Made by a program: the position numbers and the translations under genes. DNA of 64,000 nt from Lucinisca nassula (taxonomy: Eukaryota; Mollusca; Bivalvia; Lucinida; Lucinidae). Shown here piece after piece: positions 31,659 to 40,479 of the stretch. Under the pieces are notes generated by a model. The model saw nothing but the letters and a program-made list of their open reading frames with translations, made no database searches and had not been told where the DNA came from. Position 1 is the first letter of the stretch. Every line of letters starts with the position of its first letter. The stretch spans positions 83,922,651 to 83,986,650 of the forward strand of contig OY757026.1 of assembly GCA_963580285.1 (NCBI GenBank), read 5' to 3'.

Positions 31659-31986
31659 GATTAATCTGAAACAAGAATGGTAAAAATCGCATAAGGCAAT
31701 CAAATGTTATAAGTGTTATTGCTTTTTTTTCTTAACTGTTTATAATTATCGGAAAACCAATCTTTTTTCCGGGAATAGGGTACTTTCAAATTCAATGGAG
31801 TAAAGCCAATATGATCGATTTTCGGAAAATTGACCTTACATTTTTTAGGGAATGGGGTGAACTTTCAGTTTTAAAAGACATAATCTCTATTGACCAATTT
31901 TCGGAAAATCTCACTGACTTTCGATGTTTGTTTTAACAATGGCAATAAGATTTGAAAATCAATGATTATAAAATCTTAAGTTCATA

Positions 31987-32240
31987 GATTTGTTTGTTTG
32001 ATTTGAGGTTTAGTGTACCCGCTAACACTATGTGTCCCCGCAAACACAGTATATGTTATTTTTTGGAGGCATTCTGACTTCTACCCAACATTGAGATGAA
32101 ATGACATCTCAAGCCCTATTGTCCAGTGAAACCAATAGGGTGTAAGGGATGGTTTGACCCGTATCCCTTTGTCTGGTTAGACATTATATTGATGTGTGGC
32201 TGGATTCAGCCCTGCATAGAAACATCCCAATCCTATTTCT
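31987..32240 (-). mobile_element. SINE (type A) inserted inside the Polinton
   Basis: Left end TTTGTTTGTTTGATTTGAGG is the inverted AAAC tail, followed by GAGATGAAATGACATCTCAAGCCC and GAAACCAATAGGG. More diverged than the flanking copies (head decayed after ~32180), so the insertion is old or degraded. Confidence 0.75.
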
Positions 32241-32352
32241 TCAAAGTTTCTATAGGTAGGAGCAATGCATAAGAAAAGTAACTGTCTTGTTGTAATCAAC
32301 TCTTTAACGATTCATGATTACTCTGTAACAAGAGTTTGGAATTTCCAAAGTC

Positions 32353-32370
32353 AGTGGGTCAATATAAAAA
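32353..32370 (+). promoter_or_regulatory. DNA polymerase promoter
   Basis: AGTGGGTCAATATAAAAA: a GGTCAA motif joined directly to a TATA box (32363..32369), 55 nt before the polymerase ATG. It is a one-mismatch version of the WAWNTRGGTCA site. Confidence 0.6.
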
Positions 32371-32424
32371 CGGGTTTTTCAGGTTGAAGCTTCATAGTTC
32401 AGCATTGAACACCAAACAATCAAC

Positions 32425-35400
32425 ATGCCAAAGAGACATTGGAAACGAATAAGAACTCCATCCAGTTCGGATGATGAGACCATACCTAAGCGACCTAAGT
32501 TGGTAGATTACTCTGACACTGAAGATGAAGATGAAGAATATGAACAATATTATACTTTGAAACCAGTAAGACAGAGGGAGTCCAGGCGATTTAGAACTAG
32601 AGCCAATGTATACAGCGTGGACATGAGAAAGTTTCCTGAGAAAACATCACCATTAGAATTTGTACCACGCTTGTTTCAAAAATTGGTGGATGATATTAAG
32701 AGACATACCGAGGCACAGGGCAATGATAGAATAAGAGTTAGTATCTATCATCCTGGACTTAAACTTGGGGTATTTATACCCTTCAAAGATGTATCCTCGT
32801 TAACTGGAGAAGCCCTGTCACAAGAAATTGAGAAAGTCTTACAGTCTAATGAAGACTTCAGAATTGATGATGGCCAGATGTCATTGGAAGTGACCCATAC
32901 AAGACTCCCTGTAGGAAGTGGACAGAATAGAAAGCCACTCAATTATGGCCTCTACTTCGATTCTAACAATATGAGAAAGATGAAAAGAAGTATTGTTAAT
33001 ATCAACAATACAGAAGACTCCATGTGCCTAGCCAGAGCTGTGGTTGTTGGCAAATGTCAAGCTGACAAAGATGAATCCCCGACCTGGAAGAAGACATGGG
33101 AACAATTACGTAAATCTACCAAGTCTTTCCAGACCAGTGAAGCTAAGAAGTTGTTGGATCGAGCTCAAGTTCCACATACCAAACCATGTGGACTTGACGA
33201 ATACAAGAAGATCCAAGCTGTGTTAGCTCCTGACTACCTGATCAAAGTACATTCGCAACATGCGAAAGATGACCTTCTCTTCAAACCTGAATTCGAAATG
33301 ACAAGACAGACTAAAGTGATACATATATACTATGATGGAGACAATCATTATGATACCATTACCAGTATAACTGGTTTTCTAGGATGTTCTTACTTCTGTG
33401 AACTTTGTGACAAAGGATATAAACAGAGAGGGGATCATATGTGTCCCCATGGATGTGACAAATGTTACAATGTGACATTATGTGCGGCAGGAGAAACTTG
33501 TTTCTGTAGGGATTGTAAAAGAAAATTTTACAGTCCTCAATGTTTTGCTAATCATAAAAGAATCAAAGCTGGACAGAAAAAGTCCATGTGTCAGTTAGTG
33601 TATAATTGTGGAAATTGTTTCACTAGAATTATTGGGAGTAAGAAAAATCATGTTTGTCCAGGGAATCGAAAATGTAGATTTTGTAAAGAGGTCGTGGGTG
33701 CAAATCACCAGTGTTACATACAATCTTATGTTTGTAAGACTGATGGTGATGCACCCAACGAATCTGATGCTGATGAAGAAGAAACAAGTTCCTCCTCCTC
33801 CAAGTACATTTTCTTTGATTTTGAATCTTCACAAAATACAGGAGAACATAAAGTTAATTTCTGTGTAGCACATAGAGCCTGTGACCAGTGTATCCATTCA
33901 CCTATCCATGAAAAGTGTAAAAATTGTAGTAAGTTCCCAGATCAAGGAAGAGAAATGATCTTTGAAGGTCCTGGTACTTTGCATGAGTTTTGTACTTGGT
34001 TGTTCCAACCTTTTAATGAAGGCTCAATTTGTATTGCACACAACTTTGGTGGTTATGATGGGCAGTTTATTTTGCGATATCTCTTAGAGAATGGAACTTA
34101 CAAACCAGAGGTGATCATGAATGGGCATACCATCATAACCATGAAAGCTGGAAAACTTGAGTTCAAAGATTCGTTTCAGTTTTTGCACATACGTTTGGCT
34201 TGTTTCCCTGATACCGTTGGACTTAAAGAAATGAAGAAAGGTTATTTCCCACATTTGGCAAATACTGAAGCTAATCAGAATTATGTGGGGCCATACTTTC
34301 CTGCTGAAATGTATAACCCTGGCCAGATGTCTAGCAAAGACAGAGACGACTTCTTGCAATGGCACAAGTCTAAAGTTGAATCTAATGCTATCTTTAACTT
34401 CAGGCAAGAAATGGAAGAGTATTGTCGGAGTGATGTCGATATCTTGAGGAGAGGTTGTGCTTGCTTTAGGCAACAGTTGATGGAAACAAGTGGAATTGAC
34501 CCCTTTAAAGTAGCATGTACGGTGGCTCAAACTTGTTCTCTCGTTTGGAGAAAGGATCATATGCCAGAAAACTCAGTAGCTATCATTCCTCCTGAAGGCT
34601 ATCCAAATCAAAAGAAATATTCGATCAAGGCTGTAAGATGGTTGCAGGTTATGGCTAAGAAAACGAACACACACATTCAACATGCATTGAATGGTGGGGA
34701 ACAGAAAATTGGTGAGTTTTACGTGGATGGGTTTGACCAAGAAAATAAGAAAATCTATGAATTTCAAGGTTGTTATTGGCATGGTTGTCAAAGATGTTAT
34801 CCTGACAGACATAAGATCAATACCTACAACTGTTTGAAGATGGACACTCTTTTTTGTTCCACTTTGAGAAAGATTGAAACTCTGAAAGCTGCAGGGTATG
34901 AAGTCATAGAATGTTGGGAATGTGATTTTGACAAACAGTGTAGAGAAGACAAAGAATTCCAAACTTTGATAGAAGCTGAATTTACTAACTTAGACCCCTT
35001 GAAACCCAGAGATGCTTTGTTTGGAGGAAGGACTAATGCTACTAAATTGTACCATGAGATTGATGAGCGTTCAGATCAAGAAATCAAGTACATTGATGTC
35101 TGTTCTCTGTACCCATACATTTGTAAATATGGTATTTTCCCACTAGGTCATTCGGAGATTTATTCTCAAGAAGAAATTGACAAAGACAATATCCAACAAT
35201 ATTGTGGTCTGATCAAATGTAAAGTTCTTCCACCCAGAAACTTGTATCATCCAGTACTCCCTTACAAAAGTAACAATAAACTTCTGTTTCCACTCTGTAG
35301 AACATGTGCAGAGAAGTCAGACAACTCACAACTTTGTCATCATACTAAAGCAGAAGATAGAGAATTGGTTGGAACTTGGGTCAGTATAGAAGTATTTGAA

Positions 35401-36381
35401 GCCCTGAAACTTGGGTATCAACTTACTGAAATTTATGAGGTTTGGCATTTCCCTGAGACAACTCAGTATGATAAAGAAACTGGCCAAGGTGGAATCTTTG
35501 CTGGGTACATTGATACATTCCTCAAAATAAAGCAAGAAGCCAGTGGGTATCCTGATTGGTGTAAAACTGAGGCAGACAAAGAAAAGTTCAAACAAGATTA
35601 CTTTGAGGCAGAGGGAATTAGATTGGAGCATATTGAAAAGAATAAGGGTCGTAGGGCTACTGCAAAGACTGAGTTGAATAACTTGTGGGGAAAATTGGCA
35701 CAAAGAGATAATATGACTAAAACTGAATACATCTCGGAACCATCAACATACTTTGAATTGGTAAGCAATCCCATGAAAAAAGTCAAGTATGTTGATGTCT
35801 ATGGTGAACAGTTTTTACATGTCAACTGGGAAGAAACAGACTCTATCATTGAACCTCACAGTTGCAGTAATGTGGTAGTAGCATATTTTGTGACAGCAGA
35901 AGCCAGATTGAAATTGTACAGTGTATTACACAAACTTAATACACGTGTACTCTACTTTGACACTGACTCTGCAATCTATGTCCACAATCCCAAACTTTGG
36001 AATCCAACTATTGTGAATAATCGACTTGGGGAATGGACTGATGAAATGCCCAATGCAAAAATCACAAAATTTGTTGGTATGGGACCAAAGAACTATGGTT
36101 ACGAGTATGTTGAAAACAATGGTGATAGAAAATCTACTTGTAAAGTGAAAGGACTGACATTGGATTTTAACACTTCTCAAATCATACATTTTGAGAAAAT
36201 GTTAAACTGGGCAAAATCTAAAGATAGAGATTTCCGTGAAACTGTGCAGTATCAACATAAAATCAGAAAACATCCCAATAGAAAAGTTACCACTGAAAAA
36301 CTTTCAAAGATTTATAGATTTACCTATGACAAACGTGTGATTGTGAAAAATGGGTACACTGTGCCATATGGCTATGAATAA
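32425..36381 (+). CDS. polB: Protein-primed family B DNA polymerase
   Basis: 1318 residues, uninterrupted. Replicates the element from protein-primed ends. A charged N-terminus (~1-50) precedes a Cys/His-rich zinc-binding region (~320-435). The 3'-5' exonuclease has Exo I FFDFES (~463), Exo II HNFGGYDGQF (~538) and Exo III YCRSDVD (~664). Around 764-790 EFQGCYWHGCQRCYP marks an inserted restriction-endonuclease-like domain seen in many Polinton polymerases. Palm motifs: A DVCSLYPYICKYG (~890), B KTELNNLWGK (~1080), C YFDTDSAIYV (~1175), then KNYGYE (~1222). All key acidic residues are present. Length is at the upper end for Polinton polymerases. Own TATA promoter at 32363; ATTAAA at 36420 may serve as polyadenylation signal. 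Confidence 0.95.
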   Translation: MPKRHWKRIRTPSSSDDETIPKRPKLVDYSDTEDEDEEYEQYYTLKPVRQRESRRFRTRANVYSVDMRKFPEKTSPLEFVPRLFQKLVDDIKRHTEAQGNDRIRVSIYHPGLKLGVFIPFKDVSSLTGEALSQEIEKVLQSNEDFRIDDGQMSLEVTHTRLPVGSGQNRKPLNYGLYFDSNNMRKMKRSIVNINNTEDSMCLARAVVVGKCQADKDESPTWKKTWEQLRKSTKSFQTSEAKKLLDRAQVPHTKPCGLDEYKKIQAVLAPDYLIKVHSQHAKDDLLFKPEFEMTRQTKVIHIYYDGDNHYDTITSITGFLGCSYFCELCDKGYKQRGDHMCPHGCDKCYNVTLCAAGETCFCRDCKRKFYSPQCFANHKRIKAGQKKSMCQLVYNCGNCFTRIIGSKKNHVCPGNRKCRFCKEVVGANHQCYIQSYVCKTDGDAPNESDADEEETSSSSSKYIFFDFESSQNTGEHKVNFCVAHRACDQCIHSPIHEKCKNCSKFPDQGREMIFEGPGTLHEFCTWLFQPFNEGSICIAHNFGGYDGQFILRYLLENGTYKPEVIMNGHTIITMKAGKLEFKDSFQFLHIRLACFPDTVGLKEMKKGYFPHLANTEANQNYVGPYFPAEMYNPGQMSSKDRDDFLQWHKSKVESNAIFNFRQEMEEYCRSDVDILRRGCACFRQQLMETSGIDPFKVACTVAQTCSLVWRKDHMPENSVAIIPPEGYPNQKKYSIKAVRWLQVMAKKTNTHIQHALNGGEQKIGEFYVDGFDQENKKIYEFQGCYWHGCQRCYPDRHKINTYNCLKMDTLFCSTLRKIETLKAAGYEVIECWECDFDKQCREDKEFQTLIEAEFTNLDPLKPRDALFGGRTNATKLYHEIDERSDQEIKYIDVCSLYPYICKYGIFPLGHSEIYSQEEIDKDNIQQYCGLIKCKVLPPRNLYHPVLPYKSNNKLLFPLCRTCAEKSDNSQLCHHTKAEDRELVGTWVSIEVFEALKLGYQLTEIYEVWHFPETTQYDKETGQGGIFAGYIDTFLKIKQEASGYPDWCKTEADKEKFKQDYFEAEGIRLEHIEKNKGRRATAKTELNNLWGKLAQRDNMTKTEYISEPSTYFELVSNPMKKVKYVDVYGEQFLHVNWEETDSIIEPHSCSNVVVAYFVTAEARLKLYSVLHKLNTRVLYFDTDSAIYVHNPKLWNPTIVNNRLGEWTDEMPNAKITKFVGMGPKNYGYEYVENNGDRKSTCKVKGLTLDFNTSQIIHFEKMLNWAKSKDRDFRETVQYQHKIRKHPNRKVTTEKLSKIYRFTYDKRVIVKNGYTVPYGYE

Positions 36382-36425
36382 TACCATGATATCTTAGTAC
36401 ATAAGATTTGTTTTACATCATTAAA

Positions 36426-36438
36426 ACTATATAAATAT
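36426..36438 (+). promoter_or_regulatory. TATA box of the ATPase gene
   Basis: CTATATAAATA ending 35 nt before the ATG at 36473, in the 91-nt gap after the polymerase. Confidence 0.6.
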
Positions 36439-36472
36439 ACATGTTGTTCGTTGTTCTTTCTCATTACTGATC

Positions 36473-37165
36473 ATGTCAAGCATTCAGACACCAGTAGTAC
36501 AAGATATTAACAGTTTGTTTTTCAAACATCCTGCTAATCTCTTTATATCAGGTCCAAGTGGATCTGGAAAAACAGAGTTTGTAAGAAAAGTCATTGAATA
36601 CAAACATGACTTGTTTGATATTCAACCACAACGTATCGTGTGGTGCTACAAAGAATGGCAACCAACTTATAATATCTTGCAAGAACGTGAAGGATCCAAC
36701 ATCACATTTCTTTCTGGAATTCCCAATGACGATGATGACATTGTCAGCGATACGAGTTTGTCTCACTTGATCGTCTTTGACGATATGTTAGGAGACAAAG
36801 ATGAAGAAAAAATAAAATTGTGATTAACAAGGAAAGGGCATCATCGAAATGCAAGTGTGATATACATCACACAAAATTTGTTTCACCAAAGTAAAGATAG
36901 TCGAACTATCAGTTTGAATGCACATTATCTCATTTTGTTTCAAAGTCCTCGAGATAAAATGCAAGTCAAAGTTTTGGCAAAGCAACTTCAATCTCCACAT
37001 TTAATGTATGCTTTCAATGATGCCACATCCAAACCACATGGATACTTACTGATCGATTTGAAACCAGATACACCAGATCTGTTGAGATTTAGAACAAATA
37101 TTTTTCAAAACTGGTTTACAAAACCAAATCATCAAGGACCAGTTGTTTATTTCCCAAACATATAA
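36473..37165 (+). pseudogene. Genome-packaging ATPase (FtsK/HerA type), one in-frame TGA
   Basis: Packaging motor that would move the genome into the capsid. Walker A is GPSGSGKTEF (~27-36) and Walker B LIVFDDML (~100-107). After codon 116 the frame meets TGA (36821..36823) and continues in the same frame to 37165, with a conserved-looking block GHHRNASVIYITQNLFHQ just after the stop. The stop falls between Walker B and the sensor-type region, so a truncated product would lack the C-terminal half of the ATPase fold. There is no frameshift. The TGA is followed by TTA, not the CTA that favours readthrough. The end of the frame is embedded in the next TATA box. Confidence 0.85.
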
Positions 37166-37168
37166 AAG
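37161..37168 (+). promoter_or_regulatory. TATA box overlapping the ATPase stop codon
   Basis: TATAAAAG whose TAA is the ATPase terminator. The next ATG is at 37204, 36 nt further on. Confidence 0.6.
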
Positions 37169-37203
37169 TGTGTGTCTGATTTGAAAATTGATCACAAGTC
37201 ATT

Positions 37204-37905
37204 ATGGCTTCGAAACGAACATCAGCTAACTTGATAAGGGCACTCTACAATTTGAGTAGAGAACCAAATACTGTAAAACGCAAACAATTGCTCAATGAGG
37301 GATTACTTGAAATGATAAAATGGTTTTCTTTGGCTGCAAGAAAAATCATTGAGGGTAAAATGAAATTACCCAAACAGACAAAGAAATTTATGGAAAAACA
37401 TAAAGATGATCTCAGAAAATTAACAAGTACCATGGTCAATAGTGATGTTAAACGTAACATCATTTTGAAACCTGGTGGTGGTGGTTTCTTGGGTGGTGTT
37501 ATTATCAGAACATTAATTCGATGGGATGGTAATAAAATATTAAGACGGTTTGCCAAAAAGAAGACTTCTGTAAAGAAGACTTCTGAAAAAAAGAAAAAAC
37601 CTAGAAAAATTAACGAAAAGTTTATTACTGTGAGAAAACATCCAATTACATCATGGCAAAGTCTTGGAATGCGATCACCTACTGAAAATGCTCGCTCTGC
37701 AACTCATCGAAAAACCATTTCACCCAATATTGCTAGATTTCAACCACTCTATGCTGGGGAACCACATGTTTTTCAAACTGCAAGACAGTTTGGATTTGAA
37801 GCTGCAATGCGTGAAAAAGCTATACAGGGACAAAAAATGTATAATCAACCTTTTAGAATCAATAACAGAGGTCCAAACTTGAAACTTACGAGACGCAAAA
37901 TATAA
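37204..37905 (+). CDS. Basic virion-type protein with Gly-rich hydrophobic segment
   Basis: 233 residues, very rich in Lys/Arg. A hydrophobic glycine-rich segment ILKPGGGGFLGGVIIR lies at ~86-101. Next comes a lysine-rich stretch (~117-140, KKTSVKKTSEKKKKP), and the C-terminal third is Arg/Asn/Gln rich (FRINNRGPNLKLTRRKI). Basic proteins with a short glycine-rich hydrophobic block are typical of Polinton and adenovirus-like core or membrane-active proteins, so a DNA-condensing or entry role within the particle is plausible by type and position only. Own TATA; followed by another of the same style. Confidence 0.75.
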   Translation: MASKRTSANLIRALYNLSREPNTVKRKQLLNEGLLEMIKWFSLAARKIIEGKMKLPKQTKKFMEKHKDDLRKLTSTMVNSDVKRNIILKPGGGGFLGGVIIRTLIRWDGNKILRRFAKKKTSVKKTSEKKKKPRKINEKFITVRKHPITSWQSLGMRSPTENARSATHRKTISPNIARFQPLYAGEPHVFQTARQFGFEAAMREKAIQGQKMYNQPFRINNRGPNLKLTRRKI

Positions 37906-37908
37906 AAG
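37901..37908 (+). promoter_or_regulatory. TATA box overlapping the preceding stop codon
   Basis: TATAAAAG containing the TAA stop of the 37204 gene, 43 nt before the ATG at 37951. Same arrangement as at 37161. Confidence 0.6.
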
Positions 37909-37950
37909 CCCATGTTCGACTGGAACTCTTCATAGTGTATCACGACAATC

Positions 37951-38349
37951 ATGACGGTCGTACGTAAAAGAAAAACTCTGAGAAAAAAGAAAACTTCTTT
38001 GATTAATAAATATGGCCCTTTCTTAGAAGGACTTTGTCAGTTACCTCCAAAATTTCGTCAAAAAATAATCAATGATTCACCCAAAGAAGTGATCGATTGT
38101 GTAGGGGAATTTTGCTTAAACATTATAAAAGGCAATGTACATCTAACTAAAGCTCAGAAACAACACTTACAATCTAGAAAACAGCATGTTCGTTTGCTGA
38201 GTACAAAACAGGTCCCTGTTGCAGCAAAAAAGAAAATCATTAATCAGAAAGGCGGGGCTTTACTAGGATTGTTACTCAAACCTTTGATTGCCCCACTCAT
38301 AGGATCTGTCCTTGGTGGCCTTCTTAATCCAAATCATGGAAGGGCGTAA
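37951..38349 (+). CDS. Small basic protein ending in a hydrophobic Gly/Leu/Pro segment
   Basis: 132 residues. The N-terminus is basic (VRKRKTLRKKKTSL), the middle polar and helical. From ~104 a hydrophobic GGALLGLLLKPLIAPLIGSV stretch could insert in a membrane. This architecture recurs in Polinton proteins next to the capsid block, and I infer a minor virion component. Its stop is followed, after one base, by the next ATG (TAAAATG), suggesting a shared mRNA. Confidence 0.75.
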   Translation: MTVVRKRKTLRKKKTSLINKYGPFLEGLCQLPPKFRQKIINDSPKEVIDCVGEFCLNIIKGNVHLTKAQKQHLQSRKQHVRLLSTKQVPVAAKKKIINQKGGALLGLLLKPLIAPLIGSVLGGLLNPNHGRA

Positions 38350-38350
38350 A

Positions 38351-39118
38351 ATGGCTATTGTCCCATTCAAACTTTGGGAAGATATGAAACGTTGGAAAGA
38401 GGAGCAAATTCAGAAACCTAGATTACCACCTGATCCTGAAGTTTTGGCTACTTCTAATCTTCAAAACGACTTGTCTTCTGTTATGGCTAACAATGAAATC
38501 TCTGAATCAGAAAAGTCTCAGCTGTTTGGTGAAACTTTGCATAAATTTAAGACGGCTCATAAAAAAGCATTGAAAGCACCTTCGGTTTCTCTTTCCCAGC
38601 CTGTTATGCAACCTAAGAAAATCGATCAGCACATTATTGACAGTGTTCCTTCTACCATGAAAAGAAAAGCTCAGCTTTTGCTTTCCATTTTGCAAGAAAA
38701 TAAAAACATAGCTTGGGATGATGATGGTACAGTCAAGATGTATGGAAAACCTATTCCTGGTTCTAACATTATCGACTTGGTCAATGATGTGATCAGACAT
38801 AGGAAAGGTATTGAGCCCACGGGCTGGCAAGCTTTTGCACAAGGGTTGAGAGAATTGAATATTCCTCAAGATGTGGTAGGCAATAGGGAATGGATGCATG
38901 AACATCAGCTTCCTCCTCCTGAACAATCACCAGAGGGTGTCTTTGTGACTCCTCCTAAAACAAAACGTCATAAAATAAGGACTCCCTATACAAAACAGCG
39001 TAAATATGATCTGCCATCAGTCAAAAAACATGTAAGGCGATTAGCGAGAAAACATATAAAAGAAGAAGAAATGGAAGGTCCTTTCATACCTAAATGGTTA
39101 ACCTATGATGAACAATGA
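38351..39118 (+). CDS. Conserved Polinton virion-associated protein
   Basis: 255 residues from ATG 38351 (an in-frame ATG at 38336 would overlap the upstream gene). The start MAIVPFKLWEDMKRWKEEQ and the block GSNIIDLVNDVIRHRKG...GWQAFAQGL..LNIPQDVVGN (~135-180) are of a kind repeatedly found in Polinton-encoded proteins of unknown fold. A proline-rich stretch and a very basic region (KHVRRLARKHIKEEE) close it. No enzyme motif. It overlaps the integrase by ATGA at 39115..39118. Confidence 0.8.
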   Translation: MAIVPFKLWEDMKRWKEEQIQKPRLPPDPEVLATSNLQNDLSSVMANNEISESEKSQLFGETLHKFKTAHKKALKAPSVSLSQPVMQPKKIDQHIIDSVPSTMKRKAQLLLSILQENKNIAWDDDGTVKMYGKPIPGSNIIDLVNDVIRHRKGIEPTGWQAFAQGLRELNIPQDVVGNREWMHEHQLPPPEQSPEGVFVTPPKTKRHKIRTPYTKQRKYDLPSVKKHVRRLARKHIKEEEMEGPFIPKWLTYDEQ

Positions 39119-40180
39119 AGTTTGAAAAATTATATTATGATCCTAAAAGTCCTGCTGCCTATGCTGGAGAACAAGCTTTATTCCAGTTAGCTAGAAAAAC
39201 TTCTAAAAAAGTAAAACTTAAAGATGTCAGGGATTGGTTGAGGAAACAAAAGACGTACACTTTGCATAAACCTATTCGAAGAAAATTCAAACGTCGAAAA
39301 ACTGTAGTTGCAGGAATCGATTATCAATGGCAAGCAGATTTAGCAGATGTATCAAGTATGTCTAAGTTCAATGACAAACACCGATACTTGCTTTGTGTTA
39401 TTGATGTATTTTCCAAATTTGCCTGGGTTGTTCCCATTAAAGACAAGATGGGTAAAACTTTGATCAAAGCATTCAAATTGATCTTGAAAAAAACGAAGTC
39501 CAAAAAGCCTCCAGTCTGATAAAGGAACAGAATTTAAAAATAAAAATTTTCAGAATTTTTTAAAGTCAAAACATATTCATTTTTTCACGACAGAAAATCC
39601 TGAAACTAAAGCCAGTATTGTTGAAAGATTTCAAAGAACTTTGAAAAGTCGCATGTGGAAATATTTAACACATCATCGTACACTGAGATATATTGATGTA
39701 CTTCCAAAATTAGTTCATGGTTACAACCATGCATACCATCGAAGTATCAAATGTGCACCTGCATCTGTGACTAGGAAAAACGAAGTTGTAGTGTCAGAAA
39801 ATTTATTTGGAAAGAAACAAAAACATCAAAGTCCAAAATTAAAAGTCAGTGATTATGTTCGCATTAACAAGACAAAACGTACTTTTGATAAAGGTTATTT
39901 ACCAAACTGGACACAAGAGTTGTTTCAAATTTCGGCTGTGTACAGACATCAAAATCCTGTAACCTATAAAATAGTAGATCTTGACGGCGAGGTAGTCAAA
40001 GGCACTTTTTACTCGCAAGAGTTACAACGTGTAGAAAAAGATCAAATTTTCGAAATTGAATCTATCATAGATCGCAGAAAACGTAAAATTGGTAAAAAGT
40101 GGATCAAAGAAATAAAAGTTCACTGGAAAGGGTATCCATCTAAATTTGATAGTTGGATTTTCGAATCAGATCTTCTATAA
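39115..40180 (+). pseudogene. DDE integrase with chromodomain, frameshifted
   Basis: Retrovirus-type integrase that inserts the element with a 6-bp duplication. Frame 1 (39115..39519) carries the first catalytic Asp in WQADLADVS (~78) and IDVFSKFAWVVPI. The frame then shifts by +1 and stays open from about 39515 to 40180, holding the second Asp in SDKGTEF and the Glu in KASIVERFQR. A C-terminal chromodomain-like segment (FEIESIIDRRKRK, then VHWKGYPSKFDSWI) would bind chromatin. The break lies between a seven-A run (39487..39493) and 39515. Direction is +1, so a standard -1 programmed shift does not explain it. All three catalytic residues survive. The stop TAA is inside CTATAAAAA. Confidence 0.9.
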
Positions 40181-40185
40181 AAACC
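40176..40185 (+). promoter_or_regulatory. TATA-like box over the integrase stop
   Basis: CTATAAAAAC contains the TAA of the integrase, the third such overlap. It is only 12 nt from the ATG at 40192, so transcripts started ~30 nt downstream would miss that ATG and begin with the penton gene as first full gene. Confidence 0.45.
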
Positions 40186-40191
40186 GCAAAC

Positions 40192-40479
40192 ATGAATTTC
40201 AGAAGCTCATTCGTGCGTGACACTGCTTCTTTACAATCTGCAGACGGTAGTCAAGGAGTATTAGCAAAAAATCGCTTAACATTTTTGGCTCAAATCATTG
40301 TCGTTTATGCCATCATTATCACCTCATTGGTACAAATCAGTTTAAGAAGTCCAGACAAAGAATTGTGGTTGATATTACTCAGTAGCTCTGTTGGGTACAT
40401 TTTACCATCCCCAGGATTAAAATTCAAAAGACAAACTCCAATTTCATCTTCTCTCCCTGAGGAAAAACAAAAACCATGA
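40192..40479 (+). CDS. Small conserved membrane protein
   Basis: 95 residues from ATG 40192. Two hydrophobic segments, LTFLAQIIVVYAIIITSLVQ (~24-43) and LWLILLSSSVGYIL (~56-69), are separated by a short charged loop (RSPDKE). Polar N- and C-termini. Short two-segment membrane proteins of this kind sit before the penton gene in Polintons. A role in virion membrane or assembly is inferred. The end overlaps the penton start as ATGA (40476..40479). Confidence 0.75.
   Translation: MNFRSSFVRDTASLQSADGSQGVLAKNRLTFLAQIIVVYAIIITSLVQISLRSPDKELWLILLSSSVGYILPSPGLKFKRQTPISSSLPEEKQKP

Larger units (their letters stand above)
31659..32424. promoter_or_regulatory. Divergent control region with TTTTCGGAAAA palindromes
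   Basis: Separates minus-strand and plus-strand transcription units. ATTTTCGGAAAAT occurs at 31818..31830 and 31897..31909, and a related TTATCGGAAAACC at 31746. Both full copies abut a TGACC (GGTCA) motif. A SINE fills 31987..32240. It could hold regulatory or replication signals. Confidence 0.5.

Noticed and set aside
36821..36826. Stop-codon readthrough in the ATPase
   Set aside because: TGA is followed by TTA, not CTA, and no downstream stem was evident. A point mutation or error is simpler.
39487..39519. Programmed -1 frameshift at the A7C site of the integrase
   Set aside because: The downstream frame needs a +1 (or -2) change, and the heptamer is not in the required register.
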